Shown here piece by piece: positions 22,056-30,610 of a DNA stretch of 36,231 nt (positions are counted from its first letter, which is position 1; each line of letters begins with the position of its first letter). Position numbers and translations under genes: made by a program. Source of the DNA: Actinomycetes bacterium (GTDB lineage: Bacteria; Actinomycetota; Acidimicrobiia; Acidimicrobiales; RAAP-2). The stretch is taken from positions 1-36,231 of the forward strand of contig JAJXUK010000021.1 of NCBI GenBank assembly GCA_021782915.1, in the 5' to 3' direction. Under the pieces are notes generated by a model. It did no database searches, was not told where the DNA came from, and was given only the letters and a program-made list of their open reading frames with translations.

Positions 22056-22949
22056 CTACTGCTTCGCCCCGCTCATCAGGCCCTCCCATCGAGTGGGCTC
22101 GCTCAGTCGGGCACCGGCCCACCACGACAGAGCGTCCATTGCACGACCCGAGTCGGGCTGGAGGCGCTCGAGACTGAGCGCCCCGTCGGCACAGTTGAGC
22201 AGGAGCCCGTCACTGGCGCGCCTGACCGTGCCGGGCGGGCCGCTCGCGTCCCGCACCCGGGCCCGCACGACCCGCACGGTACGCCCACCGATGCGCACCC
22301 GACTGCGCTCGAGGCGCGCGACGCGCCACGCTGCGAGCGTGCTCTGCTCGGGCGAGATCACGTAGTCCGCCGCCCCGAGCTTGGCCGCGTAGGTCACCTC
22401 GCCGCGCTGGGCACGTGGCGAGGCGCGCCGGGCGGGATCGCTCAGCACCTCGACGAGCAGGTCCGCGCCCAGTCGAGCCAGCTCGTCGGTCAACTCGCTC
22501 AGCGTCTGGTCCCGGATGCTCACGCGAGCCTCCGCGTGCACGGGTCCCGTGTCCAGGCCCTCCTCCAGGCTCATGATGCCGACGCCCGTTTCCTCGTCGC
22601 CGGCGAGAATGGCGCGGGCCACCGGGGCCGCACCGCGCCAACGCGGCAGTAGCGAGAAGTGCACGTTGAGCATGGGTACGCGCTCCAGCACCCGGGGCGG
22701 AATGATCGCCCCATAGGCGACCACCACGCCAAGCTCGACCTCGAACTCGTCGAGGGCGCCGAGCTCGTGACGAACGTCGAGTCCCAGATCCGCGGCCGCC
22801 GCGGCGACCGGGCTCGGCACGAGTGCCGCGCCCCGGCCCCGTCGCCGGTCCGGACGCGTGATGACCACGCACACCTCATGGCCGGCCCCCACCAGGGCCC
22901 CCAGACACACCACCGCCGGCGTCGGCGTGCCCAGGAACGCGAGGCGCAC
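22056..22949 (-). CDS. fmt: Methionyl-tRNA formyltransferase
   Basis: Fmt formylates initiator Met-tRNA using 10-formyl-tetrahydrofolate. The 297-residue protein has the N-terminal fold MRLAFLGTPTPAVVCL, the catalytic Asn/His segment LNVHFSLLPRWRGAAPV (about 94-110), the folate-site Asp in MSLEEGLDTGPV (about 125-136), and a C-terminal OB-like tRNA-binding domain from about residue 200. The GTG start overlaps the def stop by one base (TAGTG). Pairing with def, which removes the formyl group later, is the common bacterial arrangement. Confidence 0.95.
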   Translation of the reverse strand: MRLAFLGTPTPAVVCLGALVGAGHEVCVVITRPDRRRGRGAALVPSPVAAAAADLGLDVRHELGALDEFEVELGVVVAYGAIIPPRVLERVPMLNVHFSLLPRWRGAAPVARAILAGDEETGVGIMSLEEGLDTGPVHAEARVSIRDQTLSELTDELARLGADLLVEVLSDPARRASPRAQRGEVTYAAKLGAADYVISPEQSTLAAWRVARLERSRVRIGGRTVRVVRARVRDASGPPGTVRRASDGLLLNCADGALSLERLQPDSGRAMDALSWWAGARLSEPTRWEGLMSGAKQ

Positions 22950-23482
22950 TACTCGCCCAGCAGCTGGGCGAGCCCGTCCGGATCACCCGGGCGAAGATTG
23001 ACCCGCATGGCGCGCAGCAGCTTCTTGGCTTCGCGACGCTGATCGACGTCCAGGCGCTCCACCAGCAGGATCCCGTTGAGATGATCCATCTCGTGCTGAA
23101 AGATGCGACCTTCGAACTCGTCAGTCTCAATGGAGATCTCTCGGCCGTCCAGGTCGAAGCCGATGAGGTGCACGGCGTTCGGACGCGTGATCTCCCAGCT
23201 CAGGCCGGGCACAGAGAGACAGCCCTCCTCGTAGGTCCACTCCCCGTCCGACTCAACGATCACGGGATTGATGACGACCTGGGGCCCCTCGCCCTTGTCG
23301 TAGACGAAGAGGCGCTTCTGGACGCCAATCTGGTTGGCCGCCAGGCCCACGCCCGGCGCCTCGTACATCGTCTCGATCATGGTCTCGGCCAGCGAGGCGA
23401 TTCGCCCATCGATGTCATCGACCTCGCGCGTCACCTCATTGAGGACCGGGTCGCCGTAAACACGGATGGGCAGAGTCACCAT
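22949..23482 (-). CDS. def: Peptide deformylase
   Basis: Def removes the formyl group from new proteins, using a metal ion. All three motifs are present in the 177-residue protein: GVGLAANQIG (residues 46-55), EEGCLSVP (near 86, metal-binding Cys) and QHEMDHLNG (near 129, two metal His and catalytic Glu). The start MVTLPIRVYGDPVL is typical. It sits 12 bases after the priA stop and overlaps fmt by one base. Confidence 0.97.
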   Translation of the reverse strand: MVTLPIRVYGDPVLNEVTREVDDIDGRIASLAETMIETMYEAPGVGLAANQIGVQKRLFVYDKGEGPQVVINPVIVESDGEWTYEEGCLSVPGLSWEITRPNAVHLIGFDLDGREISIETDEFEGRIFQHEMDHLNGILLVERLDVDQRREAKKLLRAMRVNLRPGDPDGLAQLLGE

Positions 23483-23494
23483 TCCACGCTACCG

Positions 23495-25189
23495 TCAGCG
23501 CATCTTGACCCGCACGCTCGTGCCACGGGCGCGAACCCGCAGGGCACGACCCAGGGCGAGCGGATCCGCACCGCTCACGCGCCAGCCCTCGGCGCTGGCG
23601 CGCACCAGCAGACCCTCAGCCTCGAGGCCGACGACGAGCTCGTCGGCCCCCTCGCCGAAGACCTCGGCGCTGTAGGCGTACGGGGCGAGGCCGAGCTCAC
23701 GCGCGTCGGAGTCATCGGCCGCCATGACCTCTGCGAAGTCCCGTGAGCGCAGCGCGCGCAGCACCATGTCCTCGCCCCGACGCGTCTGCACCATGATCGA
23801 CCCACGAGCCTGATCAGCCGCGCCCACGAGCCGACCGGCCCGGCCCACGGCCGTGATGGCCTCGCGCCGTGCGGTGGCTCGGGGCGCCAAGAGGTACTGA
23901 TCGAAGTCGGCAAAGACCACCAACGCGCAGCGGTGCACTCGAGAGAAGACCGCCTCGGTACCCACGACGACACGCTCCAGGCTCGCTGAGGAGCTCGAGC
24001 GCGTGAGCTCGCTCACTGGCCGGCCCAGTTGCGCGCCCACGTCGCGCGCCAGGGTGCTCACGCCCGCGCGCACCCGCTTCAGGCGAGTCGCGCCGCAGTC
24101 GCGACAGAACACCGGACGCGGAGCATGTCCCTCGGCGCAGGCCAGACCCTCGGGGACCTCACGTTCGGCCTGCGCGCAGACCTCACAGCGTGCCAGTGCG
24201 CCACATCGTGCACAGGCCATGAGCCGACCGGTGCCGAGTCGCTGCAGGATCACGGCGACGGCCACCTCCTCGTCGCCCCCGAGCGCCCGATGAGCTGCCT
24301 CGAGTACCGGCGCCGCCAGTACTCCCTCGTGCGGATCGCGCGAGCGTCGGTCCACCACCCGCACGACGGGCCAGGACCGCACCAGTGACGGATCGCGCCG
24401 AAGCTCGCCCCGCGCGCGCAACGCGGGCGAGGGCAGCATCGAGGTGGCCCAGAGCGGACTCGCGTCGCGCCGACAACGCTCGGCGACGATGCTGGTGGCG
24501 TCCCAGGTTGGCGTGGCCTGACTGATGAAGCTCTCGTCGTCGGCGTCGACGACGACCGCACCGCTCAGGAGCGGAATCGAGGCGAGTGCGCCCCCACGAG
24601 AGGCGACCACCATGGGCCAACCCGCGCGTGCCTCGGCCCACTCCTCACCCGCTGCGACGTGCAGTCCCCGGTGACGAAGTCGCTGGACCAGGCGCTGCGC
24701 CCGCGCCACCGTGGGAACCAGGACGAGCAGGGTGCCCGGTCGTGATCCGACGGCCTCGTGCGCGGCGAGCACGACGTCGAGGGGGTCGCTCGTGGGCCCC
24801 AGATGTATGGGACCGGGCGCCCACGGGTACGCGGCGCGCTCGGTGGCCGCTCTGTCGAGGGGGGCCACCGGCAGCACGCGGACCAGGCCCGAGGGTGACA
24901 TGCCCACGAGCACGCGGGCCAGCGGCGCACACCAGCGTTCGGCCACCCACTCGGCGAGATCGAGCAGTCGCGGGGGCGGCCCGTACCCGAGCCACTTGGC
25001 CACCGGGCGCAACGTCTCTGGATCCTCCGTGGCCTGCGCCCACACCCAGGCGCGCACGGTGCGTGCCTGCAGCGGCACTCGCACTCGATCCCCGAGTCCA
25101 ACGTCCCCCACGGCCTCGTCGAGGCGGTAGCTCAACTCACGGTCCAGCGCCGCCACCTCGGTGACGACCGCGACCGCGCGCGGGTTCAC
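23495..25189 (-). CDS. priA: PriA-like primosomal protein N' without helicase motifs
   Basis: Homologue of the replication-restart protein PriA. The 564-residue protein keeps the N-terminal 3'-DNA-binding domain ([35 protein letters not shown]) and the zinc-binding cysteine cluster ([13 protein letters not shown] and a later CRDCG). It lacks a Walker A GxxGSGKT, and the DEEH-type Walker B is replaced by DADDESF, so it cannot be an active ATP-driven helicase. Loss of these motifs is usual for actinobacterial PriA, which is about 150-200 residues shorter than the E. coli form. The GTG start overlaps the metK stop (GTGA). It may act as a structural loader of the replisome; that role is inference. 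Confidence 0.88.
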   Translation of the reverse strand: MNPRAVAVVTEVAALDRELSYRLDEAVGDVGLGDRVRVPLQARTVRAWVWAQATEDPETLRPVAKWLGYGPPPRLLDLAEWVAERWCAPLARVLVGMSPSGLVRVLPVAPLDRAATERAAYPWAPGPIHLGPTSDPLDVVLAAHEAVGSRPGTLLVLVPTVARAQRLVQRLRHRGLHVAAGEEWAEARAGWPMVVASRGGALASIPLLSGAVVVDADDESFISQATPTWDATSIVAERCRRDASPLWATSMLPSPALRARGELRRDPSLVRSWPVVRVVDRRSRDPHEGVLAAPVLEAAHRALGGDEEVAVAVILQRLGTGRLMACARCGALARCEVCAQAEREVPEGLACAEGHAPRPVFCRDCGATRLKRVRAGVSTLARDVGAQLGRPVSELTRSSSSASLERVVVGTEAVFSRVHRCALVVFADFDQYLLAPRATARREAITAVGRAGRLVGAADQARGSIMVQTRRGEDMVLRALRSRDFAEVMAADDSDARELGLAPYAYSAEVFGEGADELVVGLEAEGLLVRASAEGWRVSGADPLALGRALRVRARGTSVRVKMR

Positions 25190-26385
25190 TCGCTCAGAGA
25201 GAGCTCCCGGCGCAGATCATCCACGCGCGGCGTCTGCTCCCACGTGAAGCCCTGGTCAGAGCGGCCGAAGTGCCCGTAGGCGGCCGTGCGCGCGTAGACG
25301 GGTCGCCGCAGGTCCAGGTCCCGAATGATGGCCGCGGGGCGCAGATCGAAGATCGCATCGACCGCCTTGACGATCTTGGCGCGGTCCACTCGCTCAGTGC
25401 CGAAGGTCTCCACCAGCACTGAGACGGGTCGTGCCATGCCGATGGCGTACGCCACCTGCACTTCGCAGCGCCGTGCGGCGCCGGCCGCCACGACGTGCTT
25501 GGCGACCCAGCGCGCCGCGTAGGCCGCAGAACGGTCGACCTTGGACGGATCCTTTCCGGAGAACGCTCCGCCCCCGTGGCGGGCCATGCCGCCATAGGTG
25601 TCGACGATGATCTTGCGTCCGGTCAGGCCGGCGTCGGCGTGCGGGCCGCCGAGCACGAACTTGCCCGAGGGATTCACGATGACGTTCAGCGAGCTGGCGT
25701 CCAGGGTCCCCGGCAGCATCGGACGGATCACGTGCTCGAGCACGTCGGCGCGGATCGTCGAGTGGTCGTAGCCGTCCTCGTGCTGAGTGGAAACGAGCAC
25801 CGTGTCGATTCCCACGGGCTCACCGTTCTCGTAGGCGATCGTGACCTGGGTCTTGCCATCGGGGCGAAGGTAGGGCACCTCGCCCGAACGGCGCACCTGG
25901 CTGAGGCGCATCGCGAGCCGGTGCGCCATCCAGATGGGCAGCGGCATGAAGTCTTCGTTGTCGTCACAGGCGTAGCCGAACATCATTCCCTGGTCACCGG
26001 CGCCCAGGGCATTCAACTCGTCCTCACCGCCCAGACCACTGCGCAGCTCCAGGGCCTCGTCGACACCGGAGGCGATGTCCGCGCTCTGCTGGTCGAGTGA
26101 CACGAGCACCGCGCAGTTGCGCCCGTCGAAGCCCTTGGCGCCGTCGTCGTAGCCGATGTCCAGGATCGTCTGGCGAGCGATGGAGGTGATGTCCACGCTG
26201 GCCGAGGTCGTGATCTCGCCAGCCACGACGCACAGACCGGTCGTCAAGAGGGTCTCGCAGGCCACGCGCGCAAACGGATCCTGCGCCAGGATCGCGTCGA
26301 GAACGGCGTCCGAGACCTGGTCGGCGATCTTGTCGGGATGTCCCTCAGTCACCGACTCCGACGTAAAGAGGGTCCGGTCGCTCAT
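25186..26385 (-). CDS. metK: S-adenosylmethionine synthetase
   Basis: MetK makes SAM from methionine and ATP. The 399-residue protein starts [20 protein letters not shown] (after four residues), with the ATP/Mg site; [12 protein letters not shown] (near 128-139) is the methionine-adenosyl signature, and [20 protein letters not shown] (near 271-290) is the P-loop-like signature. Length and motifs are standard. The ATG overlaps the coaBC stop (ATGA). Its product serves, among others, the SpoU methyltransferase at 11080. Confidence 0.98.
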   Translation of the reverse strand: MSDRTLFTSESVTEGHPDKIADQVSDAVLDAILAQDPFARVACETLLTTGLCVVAGEITTSASVDITSIARQTILDIGYDDGAKGFDGRNCAVLVSLDQQSADIASGVDEALELRSGLGGEDELNALGAGDQGMMFGYACDDNEDFMPLPIWMAHRLAMRLSQVRRSGEVPYLRPDGKTQVTIAYENGEPVGIDTVLVSTQHEDGYDHSTIRADVLEHVIRPMLPGTLDASSLNVIVNPSGKFVLGGPHADAGLTGRKIIVDTYGGMARHGGGAFSGKDPSKVDRSAAYAARWVAKHVVAAGAARRCEVQVAYAIGMARPVSVLVETFGTERVDRAKIVKAVDAIFDLRPAAIIRDLDLRRPVYARTAAYGHFGRSDQGFTWEQTPRVDDLRRELSLSE

Positions 26386-27614
26386 GCGGCTCCTTGGGCT
26401 AACAATGACGCCACCCTAGTCAAGATCTCGTACGCAACGGCTTCTTTCGAGCGTCGTGACAGCTCGTGCACGCTGCCGTCAGCACCCAGAATGACGACCT
26501 CATTGGTGGGCCCCTCGAAGCCCGCCCCGACGGCGCTGACGTCGTTGGCCACCAACATGTCAACCCTTTTGCGTGCGAGCTTCTGCCTGGCGTTGTCCAG
26601 CACGTCCTGGGTTTCAGCGGCGAAGCCGACGATGACCTGGTGGGGCCGACGCGCGGCAACCAGGGCCTCTAAGACGTCCGGCGCGGCGTCCAGGGAGAGT
26701 TCGAGCCTGGACGAGGATCGCTTGATCTTCTGGGCGGCGGGCACGAGGCTGTAGTCGGACACGGCCGCAGCCATGACAATCGCGTCAGCGCTCGGTGCGG
26801 CCTCGAGCATGGCCTCGCGCATCTGCGCCGCGCTCTCCACGCGACGCACACTCACCCCGCGCGCCACGTCCAGGGCGAGGCCACGCTCGGCGGCGCTGAC
26901 CAGCGTCACCCGGGCTCCGAGACGATAGGCCACCTCCGCCAGAGCGTAACCCTGATGCCCGGAGGAGCGGTTCGTGATGACTCGCACCGGATCGATCGGC
27001 TCACGCGTGCCCCCGGCGCTGACCAGCACGTGTCGCCCGCTCAGTGCTCCGCGGTAGCCGGCCACAATGCGTTCGACCATCTCGACGATGCTCTCGGGCT
27101 CCACGAGACGTCCGGCCCCCTCATCGCCACCCGCGAGGCGGCCGCTGACCGGCTCAAGGACCATCACCCCGCGCCGGCGCAGCGTCGCCAGGTTCTCCTG
27201 GACCGAGGGCTGCTCCCACATCTCGGTATGCATCGCCGGACACAGCAGGATCGGCGCTCGGCTCGCCAGAAGCGTCGCGCTCAGCAGATCGTCGGCCAGT
27301 CCCGCGGCCATGCGTGCGATCAGGTGAGCGGTGGCCGGCACGACGACGATCAGCTCGGCGCTCTGGCCGAGGTGGGTGTGAGGGATGGGATGATCAGTGG
27401 AGTCGAAGAGATCGATGCGCACCGGCTCGCTCGCGAGCGCGCTGAAGGTGGTCGGGCCCACGAAGCGCGTCGCTTCGCGCGTCATGAGCGGCGTCACGTG
27501 GAAACCGACGTCCATGAGACGTCGCAGAACTTCGACGGCCTTGTAGGCGGCGATGCCGCCCGCGACCCCTAGGACGATGCGTGAACCAGATGGACTAGGC
27601 GTCGCGGAGGGCAT
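26382..27614 (-). CDS. coaBC: Phosphopantothenoylcysteine decarboxylase / phosphopantothenate-cysteine ligase
   Basis: A bifunctional coenzyme A enzyme. Residues 1-185 form the FMN-dependent decarboxylase (CoaC): [18 protein letters not shown], the catalytic His in [19 protein letters not shown], and CPAMHTEMW, where the family's PAMN Asn is His, as I recall from mycobacterial CoaBC too. Residues 195-410 form the CTP-dependent ligase (CoaB): [29 protein letters not shown], the KIKR lysine and [10 protein letters not shown]. The ATG lies within the last 20 bases of rpoZ, so the genes are coupled. Confidence 0.96.
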   Translation of the reverse strand: MPSATPSPSGSRIVLGVAGGIAAYKAVEVLRRLMDVGFHVTPLMTREATRFVGPTTFSALASEPVRIDLFDSTDHPIPHTHLGQSAELIVVVPATAHLIARMAAGLADDLLSATLLASRAPILLCPAMHTEMWEQPSVQENLATLRRRGVMVLEPVSGRLAGGDEGAGRLVEPESIVEMVERIVAGYRGALSGRHVLVSAGGTREPIDPVRVITNRSSGHQGYALAEVAYRLGARVTLVSAAERGLALDVARGVSVRRVESAAQMREAMLEAAPSADAIVMAAAVSDYSLVPAAQKIKRSSSRLELSLDAAPDVLEALVAARRPHQVIVGFAAETQDVLDNARQKLARKRVDMLVANDVSAVGAGFEGPTNEVVILGADGSVHELSRRSKEAVAYEILTRVASLLAQGAA

Positions 27615-27948
27615 CAGTGAAGGCGTCCAAGTCGCTCATCGCGTCCTGGCGGGCCTGCTCCTGAGCCTCGCGCGCGGCCTGCTCGGCCTCGAGCTCCTCG
27701 GGGGTCGGCCGGTGGAACTCCAGCTTGCCCTCGTAGAGCTCCTCGAGGGCCAGTGACAGCGACTTGTTCGAGAGACTGGTCACCTGGGGCGGGATCAGGG
27801 CCCCGTGGCCCCCGCCGAGACCGTTGTAGTACTCGTTGATCTCTCGAGCCCTCACCGCCGAGACGGCCACCAGCGTGAACTTTGAGCCGCCGACCTTGTC
27901 GAGCAGGTCCTCGATGGGCGGGTCTACCAGAGTCGGGCGCTCAGCCAT
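27595..27948 (-). CDS. rpoZ: RNA polymerase omega subunit
   Basis: Omega helps assemble RNA polymerase. The 117-residue protein holds the core motif SKFTLVAVSAVRAREINEYY, with the usual A-x-x-R-A-R-x-I-N element, and LALEELYEGKLEF towards the end of the conserved part. A glutamate- and alanine-rich tail of about 35 residues follows, probably disordered or helical. The ATG at 27946-27948 overlaps the end of gmk by 8 bases; gmk-rpoZ-coaBC is a widely conserved order. Confidence 0.95.
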   Translation of the reverse strand: MAERPTLVDPPIEDLLDKVGGSKFTLVAVSAVRAREINEYYNGLGGGHGALIPPQVTSLSNKSLSLALEELYEGKLEFHRPTPEELEAEQAAREAQEQARQDAMSDLDAFTDALRDA

Positions 27949-28534
27949 GGGTCGTTTCCTTCGTCGAGGGGGTCCGCGGGCTCCTGCGGAGTCCCTCCAG
28001 TATAGAGAGGATTTGCCTCGTCGCCCGCTCCAGATCGTCATTGATGATCACGTAGTCGGCCAGTGCGCGCCCGCGGGCGAGTTCACTCGGCGTGCTGGCC
28101 AGGCGCCGCTGCACGTGTTCGTCGCCGTCACCGCGCCCGCGCAGGCGCTGCTCGAGCTGCTCCATGGACGGCGCCAGGACCAGGAAGATCGCCGCGTCGG
28201 GGTGCTCCCGACGCACCTGCTCGGCGCCCTGGACCTCGATCTCGAGCAGCACGTCTCGCACGACGTGCGGGTCGGGCCGCGGTGTGCCGTACAGGTTGCC
28301 CTGGAATTGAGCCCACTCCAGGAAGAAGCCGTCGTCGATCGCGGCCTCGAAGGCCTCGCGCGTGACGAAGACGTACTCGTCGCCGTGCTCGCCCGCGCGC
28401 GGGGCTCGCGTCGTCCACGATCGGCTCAGCGACAAGCGATCGTCCTCGGCCACCAGGCGCGAGGCGATCGTCCCCTTGCCCACGCCGCCCGGGCCAATCA
28501 AGACCGCGACGAGTGGGGCGGCCTCAGCGCACAA
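27941..28534 (-). CDS. gmk: Guanylate kinase
   Basis: Gmk phosphorylates GMP/dGMP. The 197-residue protein has P-loop IGPGGVGKGT (about 13-22; Gly replaces the common Ser), the GMP-binding SRSWTTRAPRAGEHGDEYVF and FLEWAQFQGNLYGTP, and the lid with RLRGRGDGDEHVQRRL. The start is a TTG (28532-28534) overlapping the mihF stop by 11 bases; no ATG or GTG lies between it and the P-loop, so TTG is the only reasonable start. Confidence 0.95.
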   Translation of the reverse strand: MCAEAAPLVAVLIGPGGVGKGTIASRLVAEDDRLSLSRSWTTRAPRAGEHGDEYVFVTREAFEAAIDDGFFLEWAQFQGNLYGTPRPDPHVVRDVLLEIEVQGAEQVRREHPDAAIFLVLAPSMEQLEQRLRGRGDGDEHVQRRLASTPSELARGRALADYVIINDDLERATRQILSILEGLRRSPRTPSTKETTHG

Positions 28535-28844
28535 GGGCGCGGTAGAGCTCGGCGCGCTGCTTGGGTCCCAGGCCGCGGATGCGACGGGTCTTGGCGATGG
28601 CCGCCTTGGCCATGATGCGCTCGGCCTTGACTTCGCCGATCGCCGGCAGCGAGCTGATGAGGTCGTACGCGCGCATCTGCGCCACGCACTCCTCGTTCTC
28701 AGCGAGCTCGAAGATCTCCTCGAGGGACATCTCGCCCGACTTCACGAGGCGCTTGACCTCCGCTCGGCGACGACGATTCGCCACCGCGAGACGCGAGGCC
28801 TGCACCCGCTGTTCCTGCGTCAATGAGGGAGGGGTGGGGGTCAT
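28524..28844 (-). CDS. mihF: Actinobacterial integration host factor (MihF)
   Basis: A 106-residue nucleoid DNA-binding protein found in Actinomycetota, unrelated in fold to E. coli IHF. Recognisable parts are LTQEQRVQASRLAVANRRRR, EVKRLVKSGEMSLEEIF, the core MRAYDLISSLPAIGEVKAER with a helix-two turns-helix DNA-binding element, and RRIRGLGPKQRAELYRAL. The ATG at 28842-28844 is preceded by TATCCT-N6, implying a leaderless transcript from a promoter inside the operon; a longer open frame extends upstream inside pyrF without family similarity. Position next to gmk matches Mycobacterium and Streptomyces. Confidence 0.95.
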   Translation of the reverse strand: MTPTPPSLTQEQRVQASRLAVANRRRRAEVKRLVKSGEMSLEEIFELAENEECVAQMRAYDLISSLPAIGEVKAERIMAKAAIAKTRRIRGLGPKQRAELYRALVR

Positions 28845-28850
28845 GTCCCC

Positions 28851-28856
28851 AGGATA
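28851..28856 (-). promoter_or_regulatory. Leaderless -10 element of mihF
   Basis: On the minus strand TATCCT is followed by six bases (GGGGAC) and the mihF ATG. This sits in the 31-base gap after pyrF, one of the few gaps in the long operon, so mihF-gmk-rpoZ and the genes after them could be transcribed apart from the pyrimidine genes. GGGG might instead serve as a weak ribosome-binding site. Confidence 0.45.
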
Positions 28857-28875
28857 TCCCCACTCGCCAGGGCCT

Positions 28876-29709
28876 TCAGAGAAGTTCTCTGGCCAGCTCG
28901 TCACGCCAGTGCCGGGCCTCGGCGGCCAGGCCGGCCACGGAGGGTCCCCGGGCCAGGATGGCCCGGCTGAGGCTGGGCAGTACCGAGGCACGCGCGCAGC
29001 CGCGCGTGAGTCGCGCGACGTCGCTGGCGCCGGCTCCCTGGGCCCCGACGCCCGGCACGAGGACCGGTCCGCCCAGGCTCGCCAGGTCCATCTGCGGGAC
29101 CTCGCGCGTGGCACCGATGACGGCGCCCAGCACCCCACGCCCGTCGCTCCGCGCGTTGCGCGCGGCGAGCTCCTCCAGCACCGCGTCACTGACCCGCCGA
29201 CCCGACTCGACGCGCGCGCCCTGGATCGCACCGCCCTCGGGGTTCGACGTCGCAGCCAGCACGAAGAGGCCCCGACCCGCGCGCTGGGCCCGGAGCACAA
29301 AGGGCTCGAGGGAACCGACACCCGTGTACGGGCTCACCGTCAGTGCGTGCGCGCCCAGGGGCCCGTCGCCGAGCCAGGCGTCGGCGTAGGCCTCGTTGGT
29401 CGAGCCGATGTCCCCACGCTTCGCGTCGGCCAAGACGAGCAGCGACGCCTCACGTGCCGCGTCCATCACGTGCTCCAGGGCGACGAAGCCCGCCGCCCCG
29501 AAGCGCTCGAAGAACGCCACCTGGATCTTGATTGCCGGCACGTGAGGGGCGACCGCCTCGATCACGGTCAGGCCCAGGTACGCCGCACCATCCGCGTCGT
29601 CACTCACACCCCAGTCGGCCAGGACCCGTGCGGAGGGGTCCACCCCCACCGCGAGCGGGCCGAACGCCTCGATGCGCGCCGCCAGGGTCTCGCCGAAACT
29701 CTCAGGCAT
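28876..29709 (-). CDS. pyrF: Orotidine 5'-phosphate decarboxylase (type 2)
   Basis: PyrF decarboxylates OMP to UMP, the last step of de novo pyrimidine synthesis. The 277-residue length and the motif LADAKRGDIGSTN (near 95-107), with the catalytic Lys-Asp pair, place it in the larger type 2 group found in Actinomycetota. GVDPSARVLADWG near the start and VLVPGVGAQGA near residue 218 (phosphate site) agree. An open frame continues upstream to 29808 inside pyrD; the ATG at 29707-29709 fits the family start and overlaps the pyrD stop by 8 bases. Confidence 0.96.
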   Translation of the reverse strand: MPESFGETLAARIEAFGPLAVGVDPSARVLADWGVSDDADGAAYLGLTVIEAVAPHVPAIKIQVAFFERFGAAGFVALEHVMDAAREASLLVLADAKRGDIGSTNEAYADAWLGDGPLGAHALTVSPYTGVGSLEPFVLRAQRAGRGLFVLAATSNPEGGAIQGARVESGRRVSDAVLEELAARNARSDGRGVLGAVIGATREVPQMDLASLGGPVLVPGVGAQGAGASDVARLTRGCARASVLPSLSRAILARGPSVAGLAAEARHWRDELARELL

Positions 29710-30610
29710 GTGCCGCGCCCCAGATGTCGCTGAGGCCCTCGTGCGCGTGCCGGTCCAGCCAGGCCGCCAGCTCGCGCTGGATGCGCCAGGGCGCGCGCGG
29801 GTCGGCAAACGTAGCGGTGCCCACCTCCACGGCGTTGGCCCCGGCCATCACCAGAGCCACGGCGTCGACCCCGGAGCTCACCCCGCCGACGCCGACGATG
29901 GGCACCGACGGCAGAGCCGCCCGACACTCGTAGACCGCGCGCAGAGCCACCGGGTGCAGTCCCGGCCCGGAGAGGCCGCCGCCGCCACCGCCCAGGGCCG
30001 CGCGCGCCGTCTCGACGTCGATGGCCATGCCCAGCACGGTGTTGACCAGCACGAGGGCCTCGGCCCCCGCGTCCAGGGCCGCCTCGGCCACCTCGATCAA
30101 GTCGGGCGTGTTCGGGCTGAGCTTGACCCACAGCGGCACCTCAGCCCCACGACAGGCCGCCACGACCTGTGCGGTGGCCCGAGCCGAGTGGGCAAACATC
30201 CGCGAGCGGTCCTCGAGGTTAGGACAGCTCACGTTGACCTCGAGGGCGCTGATGGCCGCTCCGGACATCTGGGCCACGGCCAGCGCGTAGTCCTCCACGC
30301 GCCGGCCCCAGACCGAGGCGACCACCGTGGCGCCCGTGCTGAGCAGACGCGGCAGCTCCTCGCGCCGCCAGGCCTCCACGCCCGGCCCCGACAGGCCGAC
30401 GGAGTTGAGCATGTGCTCGCCCCAGGCCGCCACTCGTGGCGCGGGATTGCCGGCCCACGGGTAGGCCGTCAGGGACTTGACGACCACTGCGCCCAGGGCC
30501 GCGAGGTCGCCGTAGCCACCAAGCTCGTCGCCGTAGCCCGACGTGCCGGCCGCCGTCAGCACGCAAGAGCCCAGGCTCACCGTGCCGACGTGCACTGACA
30601 GGTCACTCAC
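29702..30610 (-). CDS. pyrD: Dihydroorotate dehydrogenase, class 1
   Basis: PyrD oxidises dihydroorotate to orotate using FMN. The 302-residue cytosolic protein has [15 protein letters not shown] (FMN-contact Lys), [18 protein letters not shown], and LEVNVSCPN (near 124-132), in which Cys is the class 1 catalytic base (class 2 enzymes have Ser). There is no N-terminal membrane helix, which also argues against class 2. Sequence most resembles class 1B, whose partner PyrK passes electrons to NAD; pyrK, usually next door, is absent. The GTG start overlaps the carB stop (GTGA); the long upstream open frame is a shadow of carB. Confidence 0.93.
   Translation of the reverse strand: MSDLSVHVGTVSLGSCVLTAAGTSGYGDELGGYGDLAALGAVVVKSLTAYPWAGNPAPRVAAWGEHMLNSVGLSGPGVEAWRREELPRLLSTGATVVASVWGRRVEDYALAVAQMSGAAISALEVNVSCPNLEDRSRMFAHSARATAQVVAACRGAEVPLWVKLSPNTPDLIEVAEAALDAGAEALVLVNTVLGMAIDVETARAALGGGGGGLSGPGLHPVALRAVYECRAALPSVPIVGVGGVSSGVDAVALVMAGANAVEVGTATFADPRAPWRIQRELAAWLDRHAHEGLSDIWGAAHA

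Noticed and set aside
27192-27270. CoaBC PAMH instead of PAMN as a possible inactivating change
   Set aside because: From memory the same His occurs in mycobacterial CoaBC, so it is probably lineage-typical rather than a defect.
28524-29321. 265-codon extended version of mihF
   Set aside because: The first 159 codons lie out of frame inside pyrF and show no similarity to any family; the 106-residue form matches MihF.
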